From: Molanna angustata
Lineage: Eukaryota > Arthropoda > Insecta > Trichoptera > Molannidae
Reading direction: 5' to 3'
DNA: 64,000 bases
Assembly (NCBI GenBank): GCA_963576475.1
Contig: OY754964.1
Coordinates: 49,437,473-49,501,472, forward strand
A program made the position numbers and the translations under genes. A model generated the notes under the pieces. The model did no database searches. It worked only from the letters and a program-made list of their open reading frames with translations, and had not been told where the DNA came from. Of the stretch, positions 34,323 through 46,690 are shown piece after piece. Numbering within the stretch: position 1 is the first letter of the stretch; every line of letters begins with the position of its first letter.

Positions 34323-37261
34323 TAGGATACCTTAAAAGAAATATATAAGGTTACTTGACTTTGGTGTATTGAAATAAATTGTTGAATTTCAATTAATACA
34401 ATTTATATTACTCAATGGATATACTTACAAATGAATTATAAATGAAATAATTTGAACTACGTAACTAAGTAACTACACATTGATATATGTAGATTTCCCG
34501 TGTATCTTTGTACCATTTTCGCTATATCTGCATTAAAATTATGGCAGCTCATAATAAAATAAATATTTTACTTTATTTACCCGTGGAAGATGGTAATCAA
34601 GCTGGTTTGACACGAGGCAATATGACCATGATAAAATGATCTGTAAGATTCCCAGGAAAATTTATTATGACAACGATAATATTATGATCTTGTTTGTCCC
34701 ATCAAAGGTAACGTTTCGTGAAAATTCCGTACATTCAGCCAAAAGTTACAACAATTGAAGCTTAATACGTTTGTAGTTTTTTTTTTATTTCGATCTTTTG
34801 AATAATTTATAATTTACGCATTGTTCTGCTAATTCTTACAATGAAGTGCGTAACTCGGCTAGCGCCCTAAAAATATGAATGTTTAATGATTCAGGATCAT
34901 TCCAAGGGCGCTGATATTTTATAATTGTGTTGTTTTACGATTCTTCACGATTCGTGTCTACAGAAAAAAGTGCTCTAATTAATTCTAATTTAACAAATCG
35001 ATCACAGTAAGCGATCACAATCATAGAACTTCGTGATTCAATCATAGGTATCGTTGATTCTTTCTATTTCCCTCGAGAAGTTCTATCACTGAAATCTAGA
35101 CGATGTCTTCGAGAACTATTTTTCTGACACAATTCGTATAGTATTGTTGTGCTAGGTTTATCAAAGCAATGAACACCGTAGGAAGATTAAAATTTCTTGA
35201 GACTTTTTGCCGTGGAGGGAGGCGGTTTGCACATATTCCAACCAATAAAAAGACACAAATTTGCGATCTGCACACCAACGTGACGGGTTCAAGTTGTCTT
35301 ACGATAACTAGACAATATATTTAGTCGGGGAATTTTCATGACTATTTTATATTAGAAAAGACCTAGGTCTAGTAAGGTGATATATTTCATATGACTCTTT
35401 TAAAATATTAATAATGTAATACGAAATGTTTATATTTATAATGTTTAAATTTATTTTTTAATATATAATTTTCCGGAAATTAGAAAAAAATAAAATTAGA
35501 GGTGTGGGAATTTTTTAGTAAAAATGATACTCCAGCCTCGTGGTTTTTTTGAAATCTTAAGGAAAATCCACACTATTTGATAATGTTAGCACAAGAAGTT
35601 GATTCTGTTATAATTGAAAATCGTTTGAAAATGAGAAATAATTATGACCTCTTTCTCACGGTATATCCGAGACTTATCATATGACGTGATTTGTATTCAA
35701 AACAAGATGTATTTATATTATGTATAAAATATGAAAGTATAATCAATTTTAATTAAGAAACAACATTGAAAGTAAATGTCTTTTTAAGTCCTCATTAATT
35801 TCATTTTATTTGCAGTTTAATGACCGTTCAATTTTCTAGGAATAAATTCAATATTTATTGTTGCATGAATCAACATGTATAAACTGCAACGTAGTTGATA
35901 AAGATTCACAATGAAAACATTATTAATTTTTAATGAGAGGTATTTACTTGCATTAAAGGTTAGTAAAATTTAATATGTGACTTATAAAGTCCTATAAAAA
36001 CTCTCAAGATAATATCATAAAAAGTTTACAGGAGAGCCTGTATCGAGTGTTGTAATAAACAAATGTTAGACCACAAACATGGCGGTGTTTTTTCTTGTTT
36101 CAATTAGGTTTCAATATTTTCCAAAATCTATTTTTTAAAAATCAATTGCAATGAATTACGTGTACAATAACGAATTTATCAACAATCATAGTTCTATAAA
36201 CGTAAAATTACACCACGTAATTTCGAATACAAATTTATAATTCACAACAACTATAAATCAAAATGCACAACTATAAATCAAACAACTAAAATTCGACTTA
36301 ATATGTTTTTCGCAGTCTTCCACACTACCCCAAGTGGGAACATTTTATAGGACATACTCAAAAGTCTTCCACACTACCCCAAGTGGGAACATTTTATAGG
36401 ACATGTGTCCTATTCAAATTTGTTTCCGAATATGAAAACATCTAAATCAACGGACGACCGTGTAGAAAAAGGTTATATCCGCACGGTGTAACGTAATAAG
36501 TCCCGTATAAATGCAGTCAACTTATTGACATTTCTCATAATATATAGGTACTAAAATTCGGAGGGATAAATTTAGACCAATAAGAATAGGACATAGTGTA
36601 GATATTAATGCAAAAACATATTATTTTACCACTAATATCAATTGAAGGACCTCATCTCACCTTTGTTTACATACCTATATATTCTAATTAAACTGTAAGA
36701 TGTATATCTGTTTATACAAGTCTTTCGTGGCTATATTGGTTATGATTAGCAAAGGCAAAAGTTGCCTACTGTTGTTGTTAGTGCGAAAAAAAATTGCACG
36801 TTATTATTTATGTTCGCAAATCACGTACTAACGTATTGAGTTCAATGACCAACAGTCATATTTTATTAACATCACGTACCTAACTATTAAATTATATAAT
36901 AATATAATAGGTTATACATAGTACATAAACCACGTGGTCGGGAATATATAGTGTATATGTACCTATCTCGTTTTTTTTTATCCTGTAAGATTGATGATAA
37001 CACAGCGAGCGTTTTGTTTATAAGATCAGCAGCAGGGGCGTGCCTCAACCTTCGGACAACGCAAACCCTGAAAGAAAATTAGGACATGCCGAAAATTAGC
37101 ATCGTTGTTCAAACTAGGTCTCTAATTTATTAACATAATATTTCTAGGCAAGCCAAGATTTTCTGCTTCTATAAGCAATTCCGCTACTGATCATCAGGGT
37201 TACTCATCAAGTTGATCAAGACTAGATCCGATCAGATTAAAATTAATTGATCGAATATTTT
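34323..37261. other. Long repeat-poor AT-rich stretch
   Basis: About 2.9 kb with few recognised repeats except the 49-bp duplication at 36314. No long open frame, splice-bounded conserved motif or RNA gene was recognised. If the TGF-beta-like gene has further small exons or enhancers in this window, such repeat-poor stretches are where to look. Confidence 0.35.
36314..36404. repeat. Two-copy 49-bp tandem duplication
   Basis: AGTCTTCCACACTACCCCAA + GTGGGAACATTTTATAGGAC occurs at 36314 and again at 36363 with no difference over 42 bases. Confidence 0.9.
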
Positions 37262-37645
37262 TTTTATTATTGCATATGCGCAAACATTGGATTTTTTTCC
37301 CCGTCGGGAGTCAAAGATATTTTTTAACAGATTTTTAATTATAAATAAAATAATAAGAATGTTGTTCATAATTTCACACATAGATGGCTGTAGTAAAAAT
37401 TCCGTATTTTCAAGCGAAAAGAATTTCAGTATTACAATATATAGAACTGTCAAAATTGAATCGATAGGGATCTCATTAAAAAGGCATAATTGGTGAACGT
37501 TGCGCAAGCGCATAAAGTGATCACGTAAGCCAGCCAATGACAGGTCGTATGCCCTGTAGGTGCCTTGATTTCCCGGTTCTCCTACACTGTCCTACAGTAA
37601 ATATTCCAACTTCGTCTCTATTGAGATAATTAAAAATCTGTTATA
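37262..37645. mobile_element. TIR element family H, longer copy
   Basis: Left end TTGCATATGCGCAAACATTG, CGTCGGGAGTCAAAGATATT, AACAGATTTTTAATTAT. Right end CTTCGTCTCTATTGAGATAA. The core contains GAACGTTGCGCAAGCGCATA and CTGTAGGTGCCTTGATTTCC. The left terminal repeat has lost its inner half. No coding capacity. Confidence 0.75.
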
Positions 37646-37682
37646 AAATTAATTGATTAATTGATTTAGATGGGACGATGGA

Positions 37683-37852
37683 AGACCGGTTGGCGCATTG
37701 GGTTAGTAATACAGTGTTCGCGAGTTCGAATCCTGTCTCGACCGATTTCGTTCACCTATAGCACAAGCATTTATGCTTATTTTAGGGAACGTAGGAAGAT
37801 GTATATGTACTTGTTTAAGAAGGACATATTCGTTTTTCAATAAAAAAAAATG
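37683..37852 (+). mobile_element. tRNA-derived SINE family 3, copy 2
   Basis: A + strand copy: GGTTGGCGCATTGGGTTAG, B box CGAGTTCGAATCCTGTC, body TTTCGTTCACCTATAGCACA, end AAGGACATATTCG. Confidence 0.85.
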
Positions 37853-38344
37853 TTAATTCATACAAAAATTAATGAAAATTTCATCTTTAAGATTTTTTTA
37901 TGATTGAATGTAGATGTAGTTTTAGATTTTATTATGATCGATTACTGATTTATACATTTTTTAAGTTTAAGACAAGATAATAACGTTTTATGATCGTGTC
38001 ATGACATGTAAAGGAAGGCCACACATTAAGAATCTATTTTCCTCCCCCTCAAAAGGTACGTCTTTGAAATAAGGAGCAGTTTATTTTTATGTATTTTTTT
38101 ATTGCGTGTGTTTTTTTGTTTGTTAAACATTTATCTTGTTAAATTACTTTTGATATAACCCTTTTTACAGTAAATAATTAAAAAAATACATGGTCGATAC
38201 ATTTTTACTTCAATCGAAAGAGAATATGAAAATGTACCGACTAAGTTTTTTATTTAGATTTAACTTTTTGACCGTCAGTTCTTGATGGAATTCCATTTAA
38301 ATTAATTAATATATTTAATAAATAAAATAAAAATAAAAAACGTG

Positions 38345-38513
38345 TTTAAAATCAATTCCACTATTTATTAAGACTACAACCTACAGCCGGTTTCATGCTA
38401 AGCACATTTTCAAGTAGGAGTACCTGAAAACTACTTGAAACTACTTGAAAATGTGCTTAGCATGAAACAGGTTGTAAGTTGTAGTCTTAATAAATAGTTG
38501 AATTGATTTTAAA
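38345..38513. repeat. Palindromic MITE-like element
   Basis: Arms of about 70-75 bp: TTTAAAATCAATTCCACTAT, AAGACTACAACCTACAGCC, TTTCATGCTAAGCACATTTT on the left and their reverse complements on the right (to 38513). A duplicated CTACTTGAAA near the centre. Single copy here. Confidence 0.88.
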
Positions 38514-38659
38514 TAAGTTTTAATTACTATTCTTGCTTTTTTAAAAAAAAACCTCTAAATTTTACGATTTCTTTACGAAAAAATATTTTTTACCACAGAT
38601 ATGTTGATATACTTGGTATTTCATAATATATTAGAAGGTAATTAGTATACCTACATGTT

Positions 38660-38728
38660 TGTGTTGGATGATTTATACAGCGCCGTTTTCGCGAGAACTC
38701 ATCTCAAGTTCATAGGCGTTAACAAAGC
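38660..38728 (+). repeat. Interspersed repeat K fragment
   Basis: TTGGATGATTTATACAGCGC + CGTTTTCGCGAGAACTCATC. Similar stretches occur at 41101-41162 and, more weakly, at 52878-52932. Unclassified. Confidence 0.45.
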
Positions 38729-39089
38729 CTTAAACTTTATTTTTGTTAGAGAATATCACATTTTTAAATAAGATAAATAATTAATTTTGTCGACACTTTC
38801 ATGTGGTACACTTGTTTATACTTATTTATAAATAGATAAATAAATTGGATACATATTAAAGGACTTATAAATTCATATTATCTTATCTCAATTTTTGAAA
38901 GATTTGACTTTTTGATGGCTTATGCTAAATAGAACAAAACAACTAAATATATAAATGCATTTGACATATCTCGCCATGACTTGAACGCCATTTCTCGACT
39001 TAACAACTGGATAAACCTTCCTAATATACTTGGGTATATGAAGGCTGTGTTATTTCTTCTTTGTAACGCTTTTCGGAGTGTTAACAATA

Positions 39090-39218
39090 CAAGTAGCCAC
39101 ATTGCCTAGTCATCTCACAAATCCAGATTCAAAACACAGTGAAAATCTGCGTTTCCACTGAGAGTCGAACCTGGAACCTTGCATACTACGTGCGAGGCAG
39201 TCATTCTGTTGCTGACAT
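39090..39218 (-). mobile_element. SINE family 1-like, divergent copy
   Basis: Minus-strand CACAAATCCAGATTCAAAAC and GAGTCGAACCTGGAACC resemble the family 1 body and B box, but the head is replaced by unrelated sequence. Either a divergent subfamily or a decayed copy. Confidence 0.55.
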
Positions 39219-39227
39219 TCTCTGTAA

Positions 39228-39313
39228 TATACATACATACCATCACGCCGTTTTCCTATTTGGAGTAAGCAGAGAGAACCGATCGGCAGACTCTTAGATA
39301 TAACCTTGACATA
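39228..39313 (-). mobile_element. RTE-like LINE 3' tip
   Basis: CATACCATCACGCCGTTTTC, AGTAAGCAGAGAGAACCGAT; minus strand, about 80 bases, next to another LINE tip. Confidence 0.65.
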
Positions 39314-39375
39314 ATTATTTATTTATTAATTTTCTTGTACATAATACAAACAAATATAATGCACAATGGTAACCA
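39314..39375 (-). mobile_element. LINE 3' tip, minus strand
   Basis: TTATTTATTTATTAATTTTC, then TTGTACATAATACAAAC and AATGCACAATGG match the outermost tail seen at 30446-30520. Only about 60 bases. Confidence 0.5.
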
Positions 39376-39879
39376 GATTACCAAGTATGATATTAAAGAC
39401 AAATACAAAATATACAAATTTATCTTTGATTTTTATTTAAATACATTATTCTATTTTACAGGTAACACAGCGCCGGCATCAATGACAAATAATCTTAAAA
39501 GCATAGCGAGTGAAATAAAATAAAATAAATCAATAAAGTAATTGTGTGTATTTTTCATTAATCCTGATACCATTTTGTTCAATTTCAATAAACATGATTT
39601 TATACATGGTTATCAAGTTTTTGAAATAAAAAATCCTAGCAATAATTTCTTAATAGGAAGCAAGTTCGTGGATAGCTTTGAGCTCGGTAAATAACGAGAC
39701 TTACATACATAAATCTTTAAATACTTGAATCTTTTAAATTATTTTTCGATCAATCTTTTCTATCATTTCAATAAACGCTACAGGCCAAAGATATACGATT
39801 TAATAACAATACCTGTGGCATTTGATCTTTGGTTACCAACTATTGTATTTTCATCAATCTCTTCTTTGAATATCTGTAA

Positions 39880-40228
39880 CAATGCATAAATAATATAAAT
39901 AACATAGATAAAATAGATAGTATAAATAATATTGATTATATAGATAGCACAGATAATATAGGTAATATAGATAATAAAGATAATATAGATAATATATGTA
40001 ATATAGATAACATAGATAATATAGAAAATATAGATAATAAAGATAATATAGATAATATATGTAATATAGATAACATAGATAATATAGAAAATATAGATAA
40101 TAAAGATAATATAGGTAATAAAGATAATATAGATTATAAATATAATATAAATATAGGTAATATAGATAATATTGGTGATATAGATAATATAGAAAATATA
40201 GATAATACAGATAATATAAAAATGTAGA
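39880..40228. repeat. ATAGATAATA-type simple satellite
   Basis: Degenerate repeat of ATAGATAAT/ATATAGATA units with a longer internal duplication (the stretch near 39976-40035 recurs at about 40037-40098). It generates an apparent minus-strand frame of leucine-tyrosine repeats, which is an artefact. Confidence 0.9.
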
Positions 40229-40671
40229 TAGATAATAGACGATAAGCAAATAAAATAAAGTTAACCACATACACATGTGTATAGTAATGTATGGTGGAGA
40301 ACTAAAAGGTAATGGATGCTGTTTTGCAATATCAAATACTTAATATTTTAGCAAGTGTATGAATAGGAACAAAATTGCTTGAAATTTCCTAAGAAGCATT
40401 TTGTAATTCTGAGCGAACCATGAAGATTCCTGTAACCTCTGATCAATTGTTGTATCCACATTTTCAAATATACACAATTGAAGAAAAACAATTCATTTTC
40501 ATAAGAACATTCTCAAACTAATGACTTAAAAAAGACTTAAAATTGTATGCATTAGCTCAACCAATAAATTATTAGTTACACATCGTATGATTGGTTGGTG
40601 TGGCGCTGCTAAAATTAATATGGACCTTCTTATCAAGGAACAAAAAACTTTAATTATGGTCATAATAAACG

Positions 40672-40899
40672 ATTGGTATGTGACCAACGCTATACTCCTC
40701 ACTACCAAGTCACTACACAAAGTATTCAAATTTTGTATGGAAAATTCGAAAAATCGTTTTCATGAATGAGTTTGTTAAATTATTTTTCAAATACAGATTT
40801 TTTTATGAAAACTTGATAATTCTTCAATATTATTACATGAAAGTCTTGGTGCTGAGCTTGGTGTCACTAAATATTTGACAGTTAAAAAAAATGAGATCA
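40672..40899 (+). repeat. Interspersed repeat J, copy 2
   Basis: ACCAACGCTATACTCCTCAC, ACAAAGTATTCAAAT, then TAATTCTTCAATATTATTAC and AATATTTGACAGTTAAAAAA. It ends where the palindromic MITE at 40900 begins. Confidence 0.6.
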
Positions 40900-41083
40900 G
40901 GGGGGCAAGTCTGGTTCGACCGGCAAAATCAAAACCCTAGTGATTACCCATATCATGGATATAATTATCGTATGGAGTTTTATGACATCGAAAGATATTA
41001 TAGAACTCCATATAATAATTATATCCATGATATGGATAATCACGAGGGTTTTGATTTCGCCGATTGAACCAGACTTGCCCCCC
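40900..41083. mobile_element. Palindromic MITE with G-rich ends, copy 1
   Basis: Ends GGGGGGCAAGTCTGGTTC and GAACCAGACTTGCCCCCC. The arms pair almost throughout the 184 bp, with a loop near ATGACATCGAAAGAT. A second, decayed copy lies at 44171-44330. Confidence 0.9.
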
Positions 41084-41100
41084 AGATAAAATAATAATAA

Positions 41101-41162
41101 ATTTGGATAATTTATATAGCGCCGTTTTTGTGAATATCTCACCTCAAGGGCGCTGGAATATC
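41101..41162 (+). repeat. Interspersed repeat K fragment
   Basis: TTTGGATAATTTATATAGCG + CCGTTTTTGTGAATATCTCA followed by AAGGGCGCTGG. Directly right of the palindromic MITE 40900-41083, as though the MITE had landed between repeats J and K. Confidence 0.45.
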
Positions 41163-42249
41163 CTTAAAAACTAAGAAATTTAAGAACTTTAATCTATAAT
41201 CGATAAAGTAGAATAAACAAGCAAAATTTTAAAATAATAGAATGAACAGGCTCAGCCTAGTGAAGTGAGTAGGTAGGTATACAAAAAAAACTTATTTAAT
41301 ATATTATTTTTATTGTTCGTATGAAGATAATGTTGATTTATTTATTTAATTTAAGGGGAAATATACAGCAATTTGCAAATTACAACAGACAACAATTAAT
41401 ATTAACTATTTCCCAAAATAGTTCCCTCATCATCATACATACATAGAACTATGCGTAACATAAAAATTAAATTACTAAATAATTTTAATTATAATGAAAA
41501 AAAATTATCTGGATTTTCTTTGAAGAAAGTGTACAAGTAGTCGTTGCTATTGTTAACATTTGCACATGTCCATATATTTGGCAATCTAGCACAATTATTG
41601 TTCAATTAAGAAATAGGTATTATTATAATTAAAAATGGCAGTGCAAATTTCGTCACCAATTATCTATGTAAGTATATCAATGTCAGTCTAACTACCAAAT
41701 TTGCACAGCTTGGCCTATAATATATACCTACCCAATTGTACTTATCAAGGACAATATTATATTCGCGATTCTTAATAAGTATTATTAAACTTACAATACG
41801 TGTACAGTACATGTTAGCACATATGTAAGATAAACATTATCTAGAAGTTTCATATACTTACAACTGAAATATAAAAAAGGAAAGAGTGAACCAATAACTA
41901 AATCTATAGATAATTTTAATTTGTATAAACAAAAATCATTTTGTCATATTCGATACAAAAACCAATTTTAACCAAATAAAAAAACGTAGGTACATATAAA
42001 CGTAAAATTTCATACAAAATTAAGAAGAACGCTGACACACATATTACAACATGTTCATTGTATATATTAGAAGAGGATGAAATTTAAAATATTTTTTGTA
42101 CTGATAATATTATCAAGTATATAATTACTGCAACCAAAGCAAATTATGATTGATAACCTTTATTGCTATTCATAAAATCCATTTTGTTTTTTAGTATCTA
42201 CCAGAGTTTAATGCAGTACCTATCTTTGTAGGTGTCAAGTTGTTTTTCG
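41163..42249. other. AT-rich sequence
   Basis: No gene recognised. A TTTATTTATTTAATTTAAGG-type start at about 41337 may be a retroelement tail on the minus strand. Confidence 0.3.
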
Positions 42250-43762
42250 TTATAGGAAATATTATGTAAGATCACATTTCCATTCTTTTTCTTTTTGATA
42301 TGTACTTACCTAAAACCGACAGACCAAGCTTGCAGTTGACAGAAAACACCTACAATAATCGCTTTGAGTTCAGACCAAAGACACTCTCAATAATTCTAGG
42401 AAAGCTTTTTGCTGGGAAATACCCCTATACCATTAAGATTATTGCTACAAGATACACACGACATACATACTTACTGACAGACAGTTTCCAAAAAAATATT
42501 TCATACTATCTTTAATAGGGAAGTACCTACATAATGGTGCAAGTAAAGCAATCAAGAAATTCTGTCATAGATATGATGTCCATATGGCACCTACAATAAT
42601 TAATAGACTCCCGCTACGTCAATTATTTCCATAGGTTCGGTGCTTTTCTGATACTCTACGTGTAAATGGATGTGAATTCGATGACAATCTACATTTCAAT
42701 CGCTTTGAATCTTGGATATTGGTTGGCAGCATAGCAAAGCCATACGTCTCTTCCTCCACTCCAGCACTCGATCTTCAGCGATCCTCCTTTCAACTGTGTA
42801 GGTATAGGAGATTCAAAGTGTCAATATAGCTGATTGAATATGATCGTGTGACCTCTAAAAGTACCAACCACTTAAATCAACCCTAATCCAATAAAGACAT
42901 TCTCACAGCACTTGGTTAGCAGTTGCAATCCTCATCCCAAGTACCTACATGGATATATAATAATATCATTACGTCCAATTTGCAGTTTATTATTATACCT
43001 ACCGACAATTTACGCTTACATTATGTTTTATAACTAGTATTAATTTATTTTTATTAAGATACAACCCGCATGCATTCTGCACTCTCAAACGACAAAGGAA
43101 ATTGAAACACATTTGCGGGAGATTTTTTTTGGAATGTACATACCTACATGTCATGTTACTGCAGTTGTGTGGAGTTGGTTTTGTTGGCTATTTTTGGATA
43201 TCCCAGTACAACGACGTAATATACATATCTTGTCATTACTATACAATGTCCTATTTAATCCAAATTTACTTCAGTATCTCAAAGATAAATTCACTTATCT
43301 TTCAAGCCACGGGCGTCCACTTCGATCTGCTGAACGTGCTTTACTATCTATCTCTATTCATAGTTCTGAATATTTTAGCTCTTCATTTGAAGTACATTCA
43401 GCTAGACTATGGAATAGCTTAAGTCCTGATATTACGTCGTCTATCTCACTAAACATCTTCAAGAAAAGGCTAAAGCAAAAATATTTATCTGACAACACCT
43501 GATTACATCTTCCTCTCCTCTTCCTTTCCTTATCCTTTAGTTTTCCTATCAATGCTATGAATTGTTCTTATATGCTATCTTCTTTGTTTTTTTTTTTACT
43601 TTTCTTCTGATATCTTTATTTATTTTGTAATGTGATTAACTTATTGCCATTGTTTTGTATATTTAATATTTTCTCTGGTTGGTTGGAAGAAATTGCCATT
43701 AGGCAATAAGCCCGCCAGTGTACTAATCATATGTACAAGAAGTTTCAAAATAAATAAAGAGA
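42250..43762 (+). pseudogene. Jockey/CR1-type LINE, C-terminal ORF2 and 3' end
   Basis: The 43113-43502 frame ends with RRNIHILSLLYNVLFNPN, LRSAERALLSISIHSSEYF and SFEVHSARLWNSLSPDITSS. This is the classic C-terminal domain of Jockey/CR1-like LINE ORF2 proteins. The upstream part (from about 42250) is frameshifted; I assign it only weakly to the element. The 3' UTR ends TTGGAAGAAATTGCCATTAG + GCAATAAGCCCGCCAGTGT and a short ATAAATAAA tail. This 3' end is shared by several fragments here and by SINE family 2. Confidence 0.8.
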
Positions 43763-44170
43763 ATTTACTATCTGGACAACATTACCACATAGCTCTGGAC
43801 AACATTACAATAAGCATTGTTAATTTTTCTTCCAGGTGTTTATTTATTTCTATCATCAAGTTGAAGTTCTTAATAATCAAAATGATTCTGTCAATGGATC
43901 ACTTTGTTTCTATTTCATGTGCATTCACACTTTTGTAATCAAAATAGCAACTATTTATTGAATTATTTATTAATTCATACGTTACATCTTTGACATCTTA
44001 ATCTACATTTAAAGTATTGAAACTGTGCCAATATGTATTATGAGAACTTGGTGCCATAAACGAATGACCTATTCCGATTCCTCATATTAATGACACAAAC
44101 TTTACAGGTCAAAGGTAGGCAGTCAATAAATAATACTGACTTAATAATGTTGAGAATATTACATAGAGCC

Positions 44171-44330
44171 GGGCGGGGCAATTCTGGTCAACCGGCAGAA
44201 TCAAAACCATCCATGTTTACCCATACCATGGATTATAATGATCTTAAGATGTTGTAGAACTCCATAAGATAATTATATGGGTAAACTTGTATGGTTTTCA
44301 TTCCGCCGATTGACCAGATTTGCCCCCCCT
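44171..44330. mobile_element. Palindromic MITE with G-rich ends, copy 2
   Basis: GGGCGGGGCAATTCTGGTCA left end and TGACCAGATTTGCCCCCCC right end, with ACCGGCAGAATCAAAACCAT inside. Same family as 40900-41083, about 80% alike by eye. Confidence 0.85.
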
Positions 44331-44929
44331 GGTACGTAATTTAGAATTATTCAAAAGACGCTGATATATTATTTTGTGTTGCTCTAAGAAAAAAAAAATG
44401 TTTTCAGCTTGGAAGTCACCTATTCCATTTTTGAATACTGCTCACTTTCATTATTGTTGACACTGTCCACCTCCTTCGAAAATTTGGCAATTACTTTGTG
44501 ATCCTGACAACTTGAGTGTAAGATGCCTCTTAGAGTTTTTTCCCGGATACAACCCTTGAATGTATGAATATGGTGCTAGGTTTTTCAAAATATTTAAAGA
44601 TATATAGAAAAGGAAGTTTTGTTTAGCACTATAAATGTACCTTGTCACTATGTACAATGTGAAATCTATCGAGTTTAAAGACCTCTTCGATTTGTTGAAC
44701 ATACCATAGTATTTTTCACTGTTTTTCTCGTTCCCGTATCAGGACTGCATTTCTGTTGAAACAAATCACAAATATATTAGAATAAGAAGAAAAAAAAACT
44801 TAAAAAAGCATAAAATCTCAAACGTATATAAATCAAATAATTTTTGGACGCTATTCCTTCTGCGGGTACTACAATACGATAAGTTCTTCAGTATTCATAT
44901 TGAGCCCAACATTATAGTTCCTTAATAAA

Positions 44930-45279
44930 ATTAAGGATACTGCGTTCGACAGGATTCGTGGAAAGAATGGGCGATGAAAGATCTTGCACACAAAGCCCCA
45001 AGGTAGACGAAACATTAGTAGACCCAAACTCCAATCGAAGAACTAAAATTGAAAGTACTGTCAATGTGTAGTGAAGGCTCGCTATTGAGTTGCCTGTTAC
45101 CGAGCACTGTTGGGACACCTCGCCATTACTGGCGGGCCTCAAAGTTTGTGGTTGGACTCTTAGGGGTAGTGGTATGAAATATGGTTGGTAGTAGTTCATT
45201 GTTTCGTCCGATGAGCGGCCGCCGATGTGAAACGATCCTGATGGAGTGAGGTAGGAGACTGCGAAATTCTATAGGTATA
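44930..45279 (+). repeat. Interspersed repeat E, copy 1
   Basis: Shares ATCGAAGAACTRAAA, GGTTGGACTCTTAGGGGTAG, TGGTATGAAATAT and GAGGTAGGAGACTGCG with 61850-62330, and its end (in reverse) with 29985-30125 and 53300-53440. I do not recognise the family; it may be a LINE 3' UTR. Confidence 0.6.
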
Positions 45280-45440
45280 TCTAGACCCAAACTCCGATGG
45301 CTGGAAGGCGTGCAGCGGGATGTGGAAGCTGTCGGTGTAAGGTACTGGAGGGGTGCATGCCAGGATAGAGGGAGATGGCGAGAAATGCTAGAGGAGGCCG
45401 AGACTCGCAGCGGGCTATGAAACCATTAAAAATGTCTTCG
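45280..45440 (+). pseudogene. LINE ORF2 C-terminal tip, fourth family
   Basis: A + strand: RWLEGVQRDVEAVGVRYWRG, ACQDRGRWREMLEEAETRSG, then stop. Collinear with 22600-22870. Confidence 0.75.
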
Positions 45441-46300
45441 TGCATACCCTTGAACATACCTACCTACATAAAAATAAAAAAATATATTAAATCACTCGTT
45501 AATGATTCTCATCGATTCATTTCCTTTTACAGGACGATCGTTTTGTCTGATTCAGTAAATATGGGCATAATCAGCCGAAATAAACTTCATAAATTGATCT
45601 TTGTCTTATTCAATCATTACGAAAGCCAAATCGGATTATAAGAATTATTTTAGCTTTGAAATTATGTGTACGTACCTATTATTGTAATTCTGAATTGAAT
45701 ATGATTCCAGTGTACATAATATGTGTGTAGTTAACTAAATGTGCATTCACAGATGTACTTTAATTGACAATTATTTGGTCGGGTCACCTCTCCATTTTTG
45801 CAATCTGAGGTCGGAAGGTCGTCCAAAATTGCGATTGCAATGTGACCCTCTGTACCAAGGGGTCAACATCTTGCAAATTTGACAATGAGATACTCAGACT
45901 GAGACGTGGAGGGTGCAAAATTATTTTCAATTGACCACGTAGACAGGATTAACAATTAACATTGCCAATTGTGCCAATGTTAAATTGATTTTTTTATCTT
46001 AGTAGGTACGTATGTAATAATAATGTTAATTTAAGTTTCTACGAATTCGTTTGCTTAAACGAAATGATTATTTTCGTTGTCGTCTTTTTATAGATCAATG
46101 ATCTGTTATCTGAAATACTATTTTTAATAATTAGGTTTTACTAAATAATTCGGTTCATTTTACTAGGTACTGAGCCAAATTTCAAAAAACTTGGCAGATT
46201 TCTTAACAATTATTTTCAAAAAAATCAACAATCGTACATAACAATATGGCTTCGAGTTGCAACCATAAATTCAATATCACCCATTCAGTTAGGTTAGGTT
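45441..46300. other. AT-rich sequence
   Basis: A frame from 45375 runs out of the LINE tip and has no independent meaning. The rest shows no recognisable feature. Confidence 0.35.
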
Positions 46301-46441
46301 AGTCAACTAGAATTATGAAAAAAAATATATTTAATTTTAAATTCTACTTTATTTTTTTTTCGCAAACGCGTCTCCCATTCACCGGTATCGCTCTATGCTG
46401 AGCATTTAAAATTAATTTTTTTTTCATAATTCTATTTGACT
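46301..46441. mobile_element. Small MITE with 24-bp TIRs
   Basis: AGTCAACTAGAATTATGAAA + AAAAA at the left and the reverse complement (TTCATAATTCTATTTGACT) at the right, 141 bp. TTAGGTTAGGTTA lies immediately outside. Confidence 0.75.
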
Positions 46442-46540
46442 ATGGAGTTCTATCATTAAGTGACAGTTTCAAACATTGGAAAAAAAAAATGTTAGGTTAG
46501 GTTTAATTTGATCAAAAACTGTTTTCTGTAGTCTCTTTAA

Positions 46541-46690
46541 AGCCGGATGCAGACCAAAAGCTAAGCTAATTAAGTATAGCTTAGCTCGCATAGCTGAGGT
46601 TGTTTTACATATGAGCTAGTATAAAAAATTACCTCAACTATTCGAGCTAAGCTAAACAAACTTAGCTTAACTTGTGGTCTGCAACCAGCT
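46541..46690. mobile_element. Small MITE, possible PIF/Harbinger type
   Basis: Ends AGCCGGATGCAGACCA and (reverse complement) AGCTGGTTGCAGACCA, flanked by TAA on both sides, which fits a 3-bp TWA duplication. The interior has several TTAGCTTAGCT-type subrepeats that also pair. 150 bp. Superfamily tentative. Confidence 0.7.

Noticed and set aside
39854..40276. A 140-residue minus-strand leucine-tyrosine-rich frame resembling a membrane protein
   Set aside because: It is the translation of the ATAGATAATA simple satellite.
46285..46305. TTAGGTTAGG-like units, possible telomeric repeat
   Set aside because: Only two to three units; insect (TTAGG)n interstitial telomere sequence would need more.
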